From an uncultured Chloroflexota bacterium (lineage in GTDB: Bacteria > Chloroflexota > Anaerolineae > Aggregatilineales > Phototrophicaceae), in assembly GCA_903864435.1 (NCBI GenBank), contig CAIPFY010000241.1, forward strand, positions 1 to 47,000: 47,000 nucleotides of DNA, given 5' to 3'. The translations under genes were made by a program, and so were the position numbers. The notes below the pieces were generated by a model. The model worked only from the letters and a program-made list of their open reading frames with translations. It did not search any database and was not told the DNA's origin. The first letter of the stretch is position 1; every line of letters begins with the position of its first letter. This document shows, in pieces, positions 17,595-25,264 of this stretch.

Positions 17595-17614
17595 GGCGGG
17601 AAAGCAATCCCGCC
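17595..17614 (-). terminator. Hairpin downstream of the degenerate receiver gene (weak)
   Basis: GGCGGG (17595-17600) and CCCGCC (17609-17614) pair around an 8-base loop, 4 bases past the stop at 17619. Only TTCT follows on the minus strand. Confidence 0.4.
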
Positions 17615-17618
17615 GTCA

Positions 17619-18644
17619 TTACTGGCGGTTGTTCATCACCATCCAGATGTTCTGTCGCAGTCGCGCTTTGCTCAACGGACGAACAAGGTAAACATCTACT
17701 TGAGCCACCACCAGCGCCATAGATTGCTGGTCAGGCGTGCCATGATCGGCAATCACGATAATCGGCAGATTGCGTAGGCCGTCAATCTCTTTGACCTTGC
17801 CGAGAATCGCCCATGCGTGCATATCCGTTGGTTTCAAATCCATCACCAGCAGGTCGGCGTGTCCGTCTTCCAGAAACTCCATCGCCCCCCGCCCTGTATC
17901 AGCAGGCCACACCACCATCTTCATCTCTGAACATAGCTCGCTGATTGCCTCACGTTCTTCCGCTTGGTTCAGCAACAGAACGGCCTGCTTATGAGCCGTC
18001 AGGGTGGTATCGGACTGGGAGGCGATAATCAAATCAAGGCCGATATTCCGCCCATCCAGCGGCTTGGTATCACGATTGATCGGGCTAAGTGAAACGTCCA
18101 CCTCGGTGAACGCGATAACCGTCTGGCTGAACATATTCGGAACTCGCGCACGGATTTTTTTCTGCCATTCCTCGGCCTCTCGCAGTTGCTTGAAGGGCCG
18201 CCCGCGCCGACCAAACACCATCACCTGTTCGCCGCGCACGTCCACCGTCAAATCATCGCCGAGTCCGATGCCCACCAGCAGTGCCCGCACTTTATCCGCC
18301 TGCGATTTAGGCAGCGTGGTATTCAGGTAATACACCCGCTGACGATCCGCAATCGCTTCAATCGTGTGCAAATCAGGATTCACCAGATGTGGTTCCGCCA
18401 ACGACAGCAGCCACACAAACTGGCGATTGAAGTCCTCTACAATGCCAGCCAATTTGAGTTGATTCAATTCATAATCAGCGATGGGGTGACCGAATCCCGT
18501 ATCATCGAGTTCCCGAAACTGCCCCGAAAGCAAATCCTGTAACCGATGTTCTGCCAGACGAGCCACAAACAGCCCATCTACAGTCACGTATACAAAATGA
18601 CGCGGAATCGCCGTACCTGCGTGATTTTTGCTCATGTCTACCAC
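17619..18644 (-). CDS. Protein with a C-terminal degenerate receiver (REC-like) domain
   Basis: A 341-residue cytoplasmic protein of unknown role. Residues about 219-338 have the receiver-domain layout: LLLNQAEE, LLVMDLKP with Asp269 at the phospho-acceptor place, IIVIADHG and YLVRPL. The acidic pair of strand 1 is missing, the conserved Thr/Ser is Ala299, and the conserved Lys is Arg322. This suggests a pseudo-receiver that does not undergo normal phosphorylation. Residues 1-215 are not recognised. It follows the AAA+ ATPase gene with 40 bases between and is probably co-transcribed. The start is either GTG 18644, whose GGGGA Shine-Dalgarno is in a hairpin, or ATG 18635. Confidence 0.75.
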   Translation of the reverse strand: MVDMSKNHAGTAIPRHFVYVTVDGLFVARLAEHRLQDLLSGQFRELDDTGFGHPIADYELNQLKLAGIVEDFNRQFVWLLSLAEPHLVNPDLHTIEAIADRQRVYYLNTTLPKSQADKVRALLVGIGLGDDLTVDVRGEQVMVFGRRGRPFKQLREAEEWQKKIRARVPNMFSQTVIAFTEVDVSLSPINRDTKPLDGRNIGLDLIIASQSDTTLTAHKQAVLLLNQAEEREAISELCSEMKMVVWPADTGRGAMEFLEDGHADLLVMDLKPTDMHAWAILGKVKEIDGLRNLPIIVIADHGTPDQQSMALVVAQVDVYLVRPLSKARLRQNIWMVMNNRQ

Positions 18645-18650
18645 AAATCA

Positions 18651-18671
18651 TCCCCGGCAGCGAACCGGGGA
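18651..18671 (-). promoter_or_regulatory. Intergenic hairpin covering the ribosome-binding region of the receiver-like gene
   Basis: TCCCCGG (18651-18657) and CCGGGGA (18665-18671) form a 7-bp GC-rich stem with a 7-base loop. On the minus strand its second arm contains the only Shine-Dalgarno-like sequence (GGGGA) for the GTG at 18644. It could be a partial terminator after the ATPase gene or a translation control element. Confidence 0.4.
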
Positions 18672-18684
18672 CAGCATCACCTGA

Positions 18685-20070
18685 TTATAGTTTGACGAAA
18701 TACGATGCAGCCGCACGATCCAGTAATTCTTTCGTCAGCTCAGGCGGGCGATTAAAATACGTGGCGATGTCCAGCAGTTGATTAAGGATATCACGCGGAT
18801 GCACCGCCCGCAGCGGGCGATCATGGTTGATATACCATTCTTTCAACAAGTAAGCCAGCGCCTGTTCGTCATAGCGAACCTTTTTCGCATCGCATACCCG
18901 TTTGAAAATCTCGCGGTAGTCCTCGTAACTGGGGTCACCAATCTCGATCTTGTGGCGGATACGGCGCAAGAACGCATCATCCACCAGCTCACGCGGATCA
19001 AGATTCGTGGAAAAGACAATCAACACATAAAACGGAATTTCGATTTTGCGTCCGGTGTGCAGCGTGAGAAAGTCTACGCCTTTTTCCAGCGGCACAATCC
19101 AGCGGTTCAGCAGGTCACGCGGGCGCACCTGCTGGCGACCAAAGTCGTCAATCAGGAACATCCCACCGTTGGCTTTCACCTGAAACGGCGCTTCATAGAA
19201 CTTGTTGGTATCGTCATAGACCAGATCAAGCCCTGCCAGCGTAAGCTCACCACCCACCATAATCATCGGGCGCTTAATCCGCAACCAGCGCGGGTCGGAG
19301 ATCACACCGGTACTCTGTTTCACGCCAGCGCGATCGGTAACGACATGGTTCACATCATCAAAGACGCGAATCACCTGTCCGTCCACATCAATCGCATACG
19401 GAATCCACATATCATCACCGAGAATCAGCCGCCCGATGACCTCCGCCACCGTCGTTTTACCATTCCCCGGAGGCCCGTACAGGAAAATCGAACGCCCCGA
19501 ATTGATGGCCGGGCCAATGCGCCCCAGCATTTCCTCCGAGATGACCAGATGATTCAAGACCTGCTTTAGTTCCTGCTCATGCACCACCAACCGTTCACGG
19601 TTCTGCATCTTGAGCGAGGTAATGTACTGTTCCAGCGTCACTGGCGCGGGGCCAGCATACTGCGAACGCTCCAACGCTTCACGCGCTTTTTCGCCGCCGC
19701 GTGATGAAATAATGTACTGGAACGATGCCTCACCCAAGCCGCCAGAGCCGCGCACTTCGATGTATTTTTCGCGCTTCAAGAAATCAATTATCGAATCCAG
19801 CACGCCGGTGTAAGGCAAGCGGACGACTTCCGCCACATCCAAGCCGGACATCACGCCGCCCAGATACAGCACCTTCATGACCAGATCAGCCACATTCAGC
19901 ATATTCAAGCCGGTATCTTCCATCCGGGACAGCGGAGCAGGCGTCCACCCCTGCGGGGTAATGGGCGCAGTGCCATGCGAAGGCGGTACAGGCGTTCCCT
20001 GTGATGTCAGCTTTTTGATAAGGGGTTGAGTGGGTCGCTGTGGGGCATTACGGCTCGATTGGTCGGACAT
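18685..20070 (-). CDS. AAA+ ATPase with N-terminal winged-helix domain, uncharacterised family
   Basis: A 461-residue cytoplasmic ATPase. A disordered Pro/Thr-rich N-terminus (1-50) precedes a winged-helix-like region at about 55-130 (VADLVMKVLYLGGVMSGLDVAE, then EVRGSGGLGEASFQYIIS). The ATPase core covers about 160-400, with Walker A GPPGNGKT (199-206), Walker B MFLIDDF (304-310), sensor-1 Asn356 in STNLDP and an arginine-finger-like FLRRIRHKI. I recall similar winged-helix/AAA proteins in several phyla, sometimes near pilus or two-component genes, but no function is established that I can name. It is followed by the degenerate receiver gene, which suggests a functional pair. A TATAAT promoter element lies 70 bases upstream. 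Confidence 0.85.
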   Translation of the reverse strand: MSDQSSRNAPQRPTQPLIKKLTSQGTPVPPSHGTAPITPQGWTPAPLSRMEDTGLNMLNVADLVMKVLYLGGVMSGLDVAEVVRLPYTGVLDSIIDFLKREKYIEVRGSGGLGEASFQYIISSRGGEKAREALERSQYAGPAPVTLEQYITSLKMQNRERLVVHEQELKQVLNHLVISEEMLGRIGPAINSGRSIFLYGPPGNGKTTVAEVIGRLILGDDMWIPYAIDVDGQVIRVFDDVNHVVTDRAGVKQSTGVISDPRWLRIKRPMIMVGGELTLAGLDLVYDDTNKFYEAPFQVKANGGMFLIDDFGRQQVRPRDLLNRWIVPLEKGVDFLTLHTGRKIEIPFYVLIVFSTNLDPRELVDDAFLRRIRHKIEIGDPSYEDYREIFKRVCDAKKVRYDEQALAYLLKEWYINHDRPLRAVHPRDILNQLLDIATYFNRPPELTKELLDRAAASYFVKL

Positions 20071-20124
20071 TACTACCTCGCAGGACTAACCAAGATGAAC
20101 AGTGCATAAATTGCAAAGGGAAAA

Positions 20125-20147
20125 GTATCTACCGATACCCCATTATA
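20125..20147 (-). promoter_or_regulatory. Predicted promoter and inverted repeat upstream of the AAA+ ATPase gene
   Basis: A perfect -10 TATAAT on the minus strand (20147-20142) has a weak -35 (TGTCTT) 17 bases upstream. Just downstream, over the expected start of transcription, lies the inverted repeat GTATC-TACC-GATAC (20125-20138). No clear plus-strand promoter for the divergent metallo-hydrolase gene was seen in the 152-base gap 20071-20222. Confidence 0.45.
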
Positions 20148-20222
20148 TCGTACACTGAATAAACAAGACAGCAGGCGCTCATTGGCCTGCCTGAACACCC
20201 TGATCGCCGGGAATAAAACATC

Positions 20223-20849
20223 ATGATTGACCGTATACAGTGGCTGGGACATGGTAGTTTTTTTATTCAGGGGCCGCCACTCATTTACATTAATCCCAGC
20301 CGCGTAACACGCCGCACCTTTCTGGCGGACGTAATCCTCGTGGGGCACGCCCATCAGGAACATTTCTCGGTGGCGGACATCAGCAAACTACGCGGCCCCT
20401 CCACACGGCTGTTCGGCAGCGCCAATGTCGCTAAAGAGGCAGAGAACTGCGAAATCTTGCGGGCTTGGCAGAGTGTTCAGATTGATCGCGCCGGAATTAA
20501 GGCCATCCCCGCCTATTCCCCCAACAGCTATGAACACCCCATCAGTGATGGCGGATTAGGGTTCCTTATTTCGGTCAACTATTTTGACATTTACTACGCC
20601 GGAGACACCGGGCGCATTCCCGAAATGAGCCGCATCCATCCCGACATCGCCCTATTGCCGATTGATGGAGAAGGCACGCTCACCGTCGAAGAAGCGGTCG
20701 AAGTCGTCAAAGAAATGCGCCCGCGCTGGGTAATCCCCTTCAACTGGTCGCCCGAACAAACCGGACTCGCCCGCTTCTTTGAACGGCAGGTGGGCGGTCG
20801 CTCGCAGGTCGTCCTCCCCGGAATCACCAACCTGTTCACCGACCCCTAG
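20223..20849 (+). CDS. Metallo-beta-lactamase-fold (UlaG-like) protein with altered metal motifs
   Basis: A 208-residue cytoplasmic protein. It follows the UlaG-type layout: WLGHGSFFI at the start, the metal loop at 41-48, AYSPNSYEHP, YYAGDTGRIPEM (Asp128) and ALLPIDGEGTLTVEEAVE. The canonical H-x-H-x-D-H reads HAHQEH (His42, His44, Glu46, His47). The late His found in P-M-H-Y/W is Asn174 in PFNWS. It may bind metal differently, or be a non-catalytic or altered hydrolase. The substrate is unknown. It is monocistronic and divergent from the AAA+ ATPase gene. It ends before a hairpin that mainly serves clpX. Confidence 0.82.
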   Translation: MIDRIQWLGHGSFFIQGPPLIYINPSRVTRRTFLADVILVGHAHQEHFSVADISKLRGPSTRLFGSANVAKEAENCEILRAWQSVQIDRAGIKAIPAYSPNSYEHPISDGGLGFLISVNYFDIYYAGDTGRIPEMSRIHPDIALLPIDGEGTLTVEEAVEVVKEMRPRWVIPFNWSPEQTGLARFFERQVGGRSQVVLPGITNLFTDP

Positions 20850-20862
20850 CGGTTTCACGCAA

Positions 20863-20889
20863 CAAAAAACGGGGAGACACGCTCCCCGT
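20863..20889 (-). terminator. Intrinsic terminator of the tig-clpP-clpX operon
   Basis: ACGGGGAG (20869-20876) and CTCCCCGT (20882-20889) form an 8-bp stem with loop ACACG. On the minus strand the stem is followed by TTTTTTGTT (the A-run at 20863-20868 on the plus strand). It lies 40 bases past the clpX stop and may also slow plus-strand transcripts. Confidence 0.85.
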
Positions 20890-20928
20890 CTTCAATCTCA
20901 TCACACAACCGTTCCGCCAGCGCCGACC

Positions 20929-22224
20929 TTATGCCGCCGGATGCAGTTTCCCATCATCCGACCATGTGAGTTCAACGCTACCTTCGTTGTAGATACGCGG
21001 GTGCATCTTGCCCCGGATCACATCGCCATCAATCACCACGCGCTTGATATCGTCCCTGCCGGGAATTTCAAACATCACATCCAGCAAGCGGCTTTCGATG
21101 ATCGAACGCAGGCCGCGTGCGCCGGTTCCGCGTTCCAACGCCAGATCAGCCGCCGCTTCCAACGCCGAATGCTCAAACGTCAGTTCAACATCATCCAGCA
21201 GCAGCAGGTGTTGATACTGGCGGGTGAGCGCGTTCTTCGGCTCCACCATGATCTTGATGAGTGCGTCGCGGTTCAGCGGATCCACGTTCACCAGCACCGG
21301 CAGACGCCCGACAAATTCGGGGATCAGGCCGAACGACATCAAATCTTCAGGACTCACCTCGCGCAGCAGCTCGCCCTTTTCCAGACGGGCTTTCGTTTCG
21401 TCCGCGTGGAAGCCCAACGAACCGCTGGTGCCAATCCGCCGCCCGATCCGTTCTTCGATGCGATCAAACGTCCCACCGCAAATGAACAGGATGTCGGTCG
21501 TATCAATCTGCAAGAATTCCTGATGCGGATGCTTACGACCACCCTGCGGCGGCACATTCGCCAGCGTGCCTTCCAGAATCTTCAGGAGCGCCTGCTGCAC
21601 CCCTTCACCGGACACATCGCGGGTGATGGACGGGTTATCGTTCGATTTGCGGGCGATTTTGTCAATCTCATCAATGTAGATGATGCCCTTCTCCGCCCGT
21701 GCGATGTCGCCATCTGCCGCCTGAATCAGGCGTAGCAGAATATTCTCCACATCCTCGCCCACATACCCCGCTTCGGTCAGCGCGGTCGCATCGGCGATGC
21801 AGAACGGCACATCCAACACCCGCGCCAGAGTCTGCGCCAGCAGCGTCTTACCGCTGCCCGTCGGCCCGACCACAAGGATGTTGCTCTTTTGCAGTTCAAC
21901 CCCGTCCGCGTTCTTATCCGACTGAATGCGCTTGTAGTGGTTGTAAACCGCCACACTCAGCACCCGCTTGGCCTGCTCCTGCCCCACCACATATTCGTCC
22001 AGATGCGCCATGATTTCACGCGGGGACAACAGCTTGTCCACATGGAAACCTTCGCTCGGTGGCGGGAAGCTGGAACCGAGGTTCACTTCCATCAGTTTCA
22101 ACTGGCAGCGTTCCACACAGCGGTTACAGATAAACACCCCGTTGGGGCCAGCCAGCAGATGCTCGACTTCCGAGTCGCTCCGTCCGCAGAACGAACAGCG
22201 GTGTGTGCCGGAAAAGAAACTCAC
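20929..22224 (-). CDS. clpX: ATP-dependent Clp protease ATP-binding subunit ClpX
   Basis: A 431-residue AAA+ unfoldase that feeds substrates to ClpP. The N-terminal zinc-binding domain has Cys10, Cys13, Cys33 and Cys36. The ATPase has Walker A GPTGSGKT, the pore loop GYVGEDV, Walker [10 protein letters not shown] and the region [20 protein letters not shown]. The ClpP-contact loop region reads SLGFHA rather than a clear IGF motif. It starts with GTG at 22224, which overlaps the clpP TGA as GTGA, so translation is coupled; AAGGAG lies upstream inside clpP. It is the last gene of tig-clpP-clpX and ends at a strong terminator. Confidence 0.97.
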   Translation of the reverse strand: MSFFSGTHRCSFCGRSDSEVEHLLAGPNGVFICNRCVERCQLKLMEVNLGSSFPPPSEGFHVDKLLSPREIMAHLDEYVVGQEQAKRVLSVAVYNHYKRIQSDKNADGVELQKSNILVVGPTGSGKTLLAQTLARVLDVPFCIADATALTEAGYVGEDVENILLRLIQAADGDIARAEKGIIYIDEIDKIARKSNDNPSITRDVSGEGVQQALLKILEGTLANVPPQGGRKHPHQEFLQIDTTDILFICGGTFDRIEERIGRRIGTSGSLGFHADETKARLEKGELLREVSPEDLMSFGLIPEFVGRLPVLVNVDPLNRDALIKIMVEPKNALTRQYQHLLLLDDVELTFEHSALEAAADLALERGTGARGLRSIIESRLLDVMFEIPGRDDIKRVVIDGDVIRGKMHPRIYNEGSVELTWSDDGKLHPAA

Positions 22225-22847
22225 TTTTTGGCATTCTCCTTCGACCCGTTCGGAGTGCCTGCACCCAGAACAGAATCGATCAACCCGTATTCCACAGCCT
22301 GTTCGGCGCTGAAATACACGTCACGATCGGTATCGCGTTCCAGAATTTCACGTTCCTGCCCGGTGTGCTTGAGCAGGATGTTGTTCAGCTTTTCCTTCAG
22401 GCGCATGATTTCGTTCGCCTGAATCACGATGTCGGAAGCCTGCCCCTGCGCCCCGCCTAGCGGTTGGTGCATGTGAATGGTGGCATTCGGCAGCGCGTAA
22501 CGCAGGTTCTTCTCGCCTGCGGTCAACAGCACCGTGCCGAAGCTGGCGGTAATGCCAATCGCCACTGTGCTGACCGGCGAAGAAATCTGCTGCATGGCAT
22601 CGTAGATAGCGAGGCCCGCATAGACCACGCCACCCGGCGAGTTGATGTACATATTGATCTGACGATCCGGGTCTTCGCGCTGAAGGTACAGCAATTGCGC
22701 CACAATCAGGTTTGCCACCTGATCGTTAATCGGCGTCCCCAAAAGCACGATTCGGTCACGCAAGAGCAAGGAATAAATGTCGTAAGCCCGTTCGCCACGA
22801 CTGCCCTGCTCAATCACCATCGGGATTACATTATAAACGCTGTTCAT
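22221..22847 (-). CDS. clpP: ATP-dependent Clp protease proteolytic subunit ClpP
   Basis: A 208-residue serine protease that forms the double-ring chamber of ClpXP. The catalytic Ser lies in [14 protein letters not shown], the His in [10 protein letters not shown] and the Asp in [15 protein letters not shown]. The sequence around the Ser (ASFG) differs slightly from the common ASMG. ATG 22847 gives the family N-terminus ([14 protein letters not shown]); the longer frame to 22970 runs into tig and is rejected. It lies 7 bases after tig and overlaps clpX by 4 bases. Confidence 0.97.
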   Translation of the reverse strand: MNSVYNVIPMVIEQGSRGERAYDIYSLLLRDRIVLLGTPINDQVANLIVAQLLYLQREDPDRQINMYINSPGGVVYAGLAIYDAMQQISSPVSTVAIGITASFGTVLLTAGEKNLRYALPNATIHMHQPLGGAQGQASDIVIQANEIMRLKEKLNNILLKHTGQEREILERDTDRDVYFSAEQAVEYGLIDSVLGAGTPNGSKENAKK

Positions 22848-22854
22848 CGTCCCT

Positions 22855-24309
22855 TTATCCTTCCGTATTCGCCTCGCCCGAAGGAGTCTCCGCCGCTGCA
22901 TCCAGAGCAGGAGCCTCCCCCTTCCCGATCTCGACAATCCGATCCAGTACACCACGTTCCAGAAGTTCATTACGCACGTTCTGGCGCATGGAGGGGGTAT
23001 CTACCGCAGACCGGAGCTGTTCAGCTTGCTCGCCAAACTGCGCCAGCATCTTCTCGATTTCTTCGCTCACCGCCGCTTCGGTCACATCAATCTTCTCGGC
23101 ACGCATCACTTCGCGCAGCACCAGCGAACGGCGCACATTCTTGATCGCAATTTCGCGGTAATCAACCTTGAGCGCATCGCGGTCTTTATTGGTGATCCGC
23201 ATGTAATCATCCAGCGTAAGGCCCTGACGGCGAAGGTCACGATCCATACGTTCCAGATACTCGTCGGTCTGGTCATTCAGCAGCACATCGGGATAACCGA
23301 TAGTGGCCTTCTCGACCATCATATCCAGCACTTCGGCAGAGAACTTGGACTTGGCCTCGTTCTCCATCGCCTTCTGCAAATCCTCACGCACCTTGATGCG
23401 CAGTTCCAGCAGGGTCGCCAGCGGCTTTTCCTGCTTTTCAGTCGCCCGCACCGCCAGATCATCGTTCATGGCAGGGAGTGTCATGTTTTCAATCTTCTTA
23501 ATCACCACCTTGAACTTCGCCCGCTTGCCCGCCAAGTCTTCGTATTCGGCAGAGTCATCCGGGTACGACAGTTCAAATTCGCGGCTCTCACCCACCGCCG
23601 CGCCCACCAGCGCCTCGCGGAAACCGGGTGCAGGCTGTTCGTTCTCCTCATTCAAAACCAGCACGGCGTTATGCTCGTGAATGAACTCCTCGCCATTGCC
23701 CTCTAAACCATGATCGTGGTCATGCCCGTCATGATCTTCGTGGTCATCGGCTTTTTCTTCCGCAGGGGCTTCCGCCGCTTCCCCTTCTTCGACGATCGTC
23801 TTTGCATACAGTTCCATCGCCACGCGGTTGCCCAGTTCCACCGGACGACTGCTTTCCTCGATGACTGCGAACTGTTCCTGAATCTGGGTCAATGCCCGAT
23901 TCACCTGATCGTCAGTTACTTCCGGCAGCACAAATTCCATACGCGCTTCACGATAGTCGTTCAGCGTCACAGCGGGTTGCAGCGGAACCACGAACACAAA
24001 CGTGGGTTCCGGTTCCAGCTTAAAATCTTCTAGCTCGCCGGGGCCATAGGGGTCAATCTGCGATTCGGTCAGTGCTTCTGCGTAGATTTTGTTTCCCAGA
24101 ATCTCCACAGCATCCTCAATAATCGCGCCTTCGCCAAAATACTGAAGGACGATCTTGTAGGGGGCTTTGCCCTTGCGGAAGCCGGGGATGTTCACCCGCC
24201 GCGATAGTTTGCGCGCTGCTTCCTGCTTGGCGCTGTCCAGACGGGCAGCATCAATCGCTATAGTAAAACGCGCTGTGTGATTTTCAAGACGTTCGGTTTG
24301 GATGTTCAA
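22855..24309 (-). CDS. tig: Trigger factor (ribosome-bound chaperone/PPIase) with His-rich insert
   Basis: A 484-residue chaperone that binds nascent chains at the ribosome exit tunnel. The ribosome-binding signature GFRKGKAP lies at 43-50. The PPIase domain (about 155-275) is split by an acidic and His-rich insert at about 174-213, with His at 190, 193, 196, 198, 200, 211 and 213. The C-terminal substrate-binding region follows, and the end is acidic. At 484 residues it is longer than the usual 430-450, mainly due to this insert and the tail. It is the first gene of tig-clpP-clpX and has a strong extended -10 promoter. Confidence 0.96.
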   Translation of the reverse strand: MNIQTERLENHTARFTIAIDAARLDSAKQEAARKLSRRVNIPGFRKGKAPYKIVLQYFGEGAIIEDAVEILGNKIYAEALTESQIDPYGPGELEDFKLEPEPTFVFVVPLQPAVTLNDYREARMEFVLPEVTDDQVNRALTQIQEQFAVIEESSRPVELGNRVAMELYAKTIVEEGEAAEAPAEEKADDHEDHDGHDHDHGLEGNGEEFIHEHNAVLVLNEENEQPAPGFREALVGAAVGESREFELSYPDDSAEYEDLAGKRAKFKVVIKKIENMTLPAMNDDLAVRATEKQEKPLATLLELRIKVREDLQKAMENEAKSKFSAEVLDMMVEKATIGYPDVLLNDQTDEYLERMDRDLRRQGLTLDDYMRITNKDRDALKVDYREIAIKNVRRSLVLREVMRAEKIDVTEAAVSEEIEKMLAQFGEQAEQLRSAVDTPSMRQNVRNELLERGVLDRIVEIGKGEAPALDAAAETPSGEANTEG

Positions 24310-24343
24310 GACAGGTATCCTTACAGAGGCTAAAACAGCATTG

Positions 24344-24372
24344 ATTATAGCACTGACGAGAAGGGATGTCTG
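24344..24372 (-). promoter_or_regulatory. Strong predicted promoter (extended -10) for tig-clpP-clpX
   Basis: On the minus strand a -10 TATAAT (24349-24344), preceded by TGC to make an extended -10, sits 17 bases from a -35 CAGACA (24372-24367). It lies 35 bases before the tig ATG. No heat-shock inverted repeat such as CIRCE was seen. Confidence 0.7.
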
Positions 24373-24399
24373 TAAATTTTATATTAGATTAAGAAGGCC

Positions 24400-24426
24400 A
24401 ACGAAACGAAAAGCGCCTGACGCGCT
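24400..24426 (-). terminator. Intrinsic terminator of tRNA-Leu
   Basis: AGCGC (24412-24416) and GCGCT (24422-24426) form a short stem with a 5-base loop. On the minus strand it is followed by TTTTCGTTTCGTT. It ends 7 bases beyond the tRNA. Confidence 0.7.
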
Positions 24427-24433
24427 CTTTAAG

Positions 24434-24514
24434 TGGGGAAGGCGGGACTCGAACCCGCAAGGTAGAACCACATGATCCTAAGTCATGCGCGTATGCCAAT
24501 TCCGCCACTTCCCC
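24434..24514 (-). tRNA. tRNA-Leu, anticodon UAG
   Basis: The minus strand folds as a class II tRNA of 81 bases. The acceptor stem is GGGGAAG/CTTCCCC with discriminator A. The D arm is GCG..CGC. The anticodon stem CATGA/TCATG encloses the loop CTTAGGA, whose anticodon TAG reads CUA leucine codons. A long variable arm (TGGTTCTACCTT) and a T arm GCGGG-TTCGAGT-CCCGC follow. The CCA end is not encoded (CTT follows the discriminator), so it must be added by a nucleotidyltransferase. It has its own promoter and terminator, independent of the tig operon. Confidence 0.97.
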
Positions 24515-24526
24515 ATGAGGGAACTG

Positions 24527-24556
24527 ATTATATGCCAGTGCAGCCCTTGCGCTCAA
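24527..24556 (-). promoter_or_regulatory. Predicted promoter of tRNA-Leu
   Basis: On the minus strand TTGAGC (24556-24551) and TATAAT (24532-24527) are separated by 18 bases, and the -10 is 12 bases before the mature tRNA 5' end. Confidence 0.65.
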
Positions 24557-24580
24557 GTCCGAATCTGGCACACCATTGGG

Positions 24581-25183
24581 CTATTCCAGTTTGATACGCG
24601 ACACATCGTTCAAATCTACATCGCCCGTCTTCGTGAGAATGCTCGTAATCATCAGCTGCGCGAACCGGAACAAACTCTGCATCTGCTCGATTCGCTCCAG
24701 ATACAGCTTCGCCAGCGCCTGATCTTCGGGGGTCATGCTGGACAGCGCCGAGGACAAATCTCCCACGTTATCGTCCATGACCGTTAGCGCCCGATCCACA
24801 TCGCGCATTTCACGTCCGGCAAGAATATTAGAGATAATCTGCCAGAAATCCGTCTCCGCCTCGTAGAACTTGCGCCGCCCGCCCCGCCCACGCACCCACA
24901 CCTGTCGCACCATCCCCATGTGTTCCAACGTGCGCAAATTCATGCTCACGCTGGCCTTAGAGATGTCCAGCAATTCCACCAGATCGTCAAGACTAAGCGG
25001 TTCCGCGCTTAATAACAGAGCGCCATAAAGCTGCCCCATCACTTTGCTGAAACCAAAATACGAAGCCAACTGACCGAGTCCATCCAACATACTCTGCTGA
25101 ACTTGAATCAAACTGGCATGGTGAACGGGCGTACCGTTGCTGGTCGTGTTGACCGGAGAAACCATCTGCTGAACAACTTTCAT
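24581..25183 (-). CDS. GbsR/MarR-family transcriptional regulator
   Basis: A 200-residue DNA-binding protein. The winged helix-turn-helix covers about residues 38-105: FGFSKVMGQLYGALLLS, LSLDDLVELLDISKASVSMNLRTLEHMGMV and a wing with VRGRGGRRKFYEAE. This is the GbsR-type pattern, as in regulators of osmolyte uptake and synthesis. The C-terminal helices probably dimerise. It lies downstream of the MacAB-like operon on the same strand but has its own promoter with two overlapping inverted repeats, so autoregulation is likely. The signal and other targets are unknown. ATG 25183 lacks a clear Shine-Dalgarno sequence; ATG 25165 is a possible alternative. Confidence 0.88.
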   Translation of the reverse strand: MKVVQQMVSPVNTTSNGTPVHHASLIQVQQSMLDGLGQLASYFGFSKVMGQLYGALLLSAEPLSLDDLVELLDISKASVSMNLRTLEHMGMVRQVWVRGRGGRRKFYEAETDFWQIISNILAGREMRDVDRALTVMDDNVGDLSSALSSMTPEDQALAKLYLERIEQMQSLFRFAQLMITSILTKTGDVDLNDVSRIKLE

Positions 25184-25191
25184 CCGAAGAA

Positions 25192-25222
25192 AATGTTTAC
25201 AACATTCTAAAACTACAGAATG
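25192..25222. promoter_or_regulatory. Two overlapping inverted repeats, probable operator of the GbsR-type gene
   Basis: AATGTT-TAC-AACATT (25192-25206) and CATTCT-N8-AGAATG (25203-25222) are both perfect and share four bases. They lie between the predicted -10 (25223-25228) and the start codon at 25183, covering the expected start of transcription, which is typical of autorepressed MarR-type genes. Confidence 0.55.
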
Positions 25223-25251
25223 ATCCTAACATGATTAAGCGCCACTGACAA
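25223..25251 (-). promoter_or_regulatory. Predicted promoter of the GbsR-type regulator gene
   Basis: On the minus strand TTGTCA (25251-25246) and TAGGAT (25228-25223) are separated by 17 bases. It lies between the permease stop at 25265 and the regulator start. Confidence 0.6.
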
Positions 25252-25264
25252 CCGTGTGCGACCC

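Noticed and set aside
20073-20363. A 96-codon minus-strand frame upstream of the AAA+ ATPase
   Set aside because: It crosses the promoter region and the start of the metallo-hydrolase gene, with no Shine-Dalgarno and no recognisable domain.
20779-21735. A 318-codon open frame on the plus strand
   Set aside because: It is antisense to clpX and also crosses the strong terminator; composition is that of a shadow frame.
22848-22970. N-terminal extension of clpP
   Set aside because: The extra codons lie inside tig and are Arg/Leu-rich; the ATG at 22847 gives the family N-terminus.
22844-24372. Heat-shock CIRCE element upstream of tig-clpP-clpX
   Set aside because: I looked for TTAGCACTC-N9-GAGTGCTAA and saw no such inverted repeat; only a housekeeping-type promoter is present.
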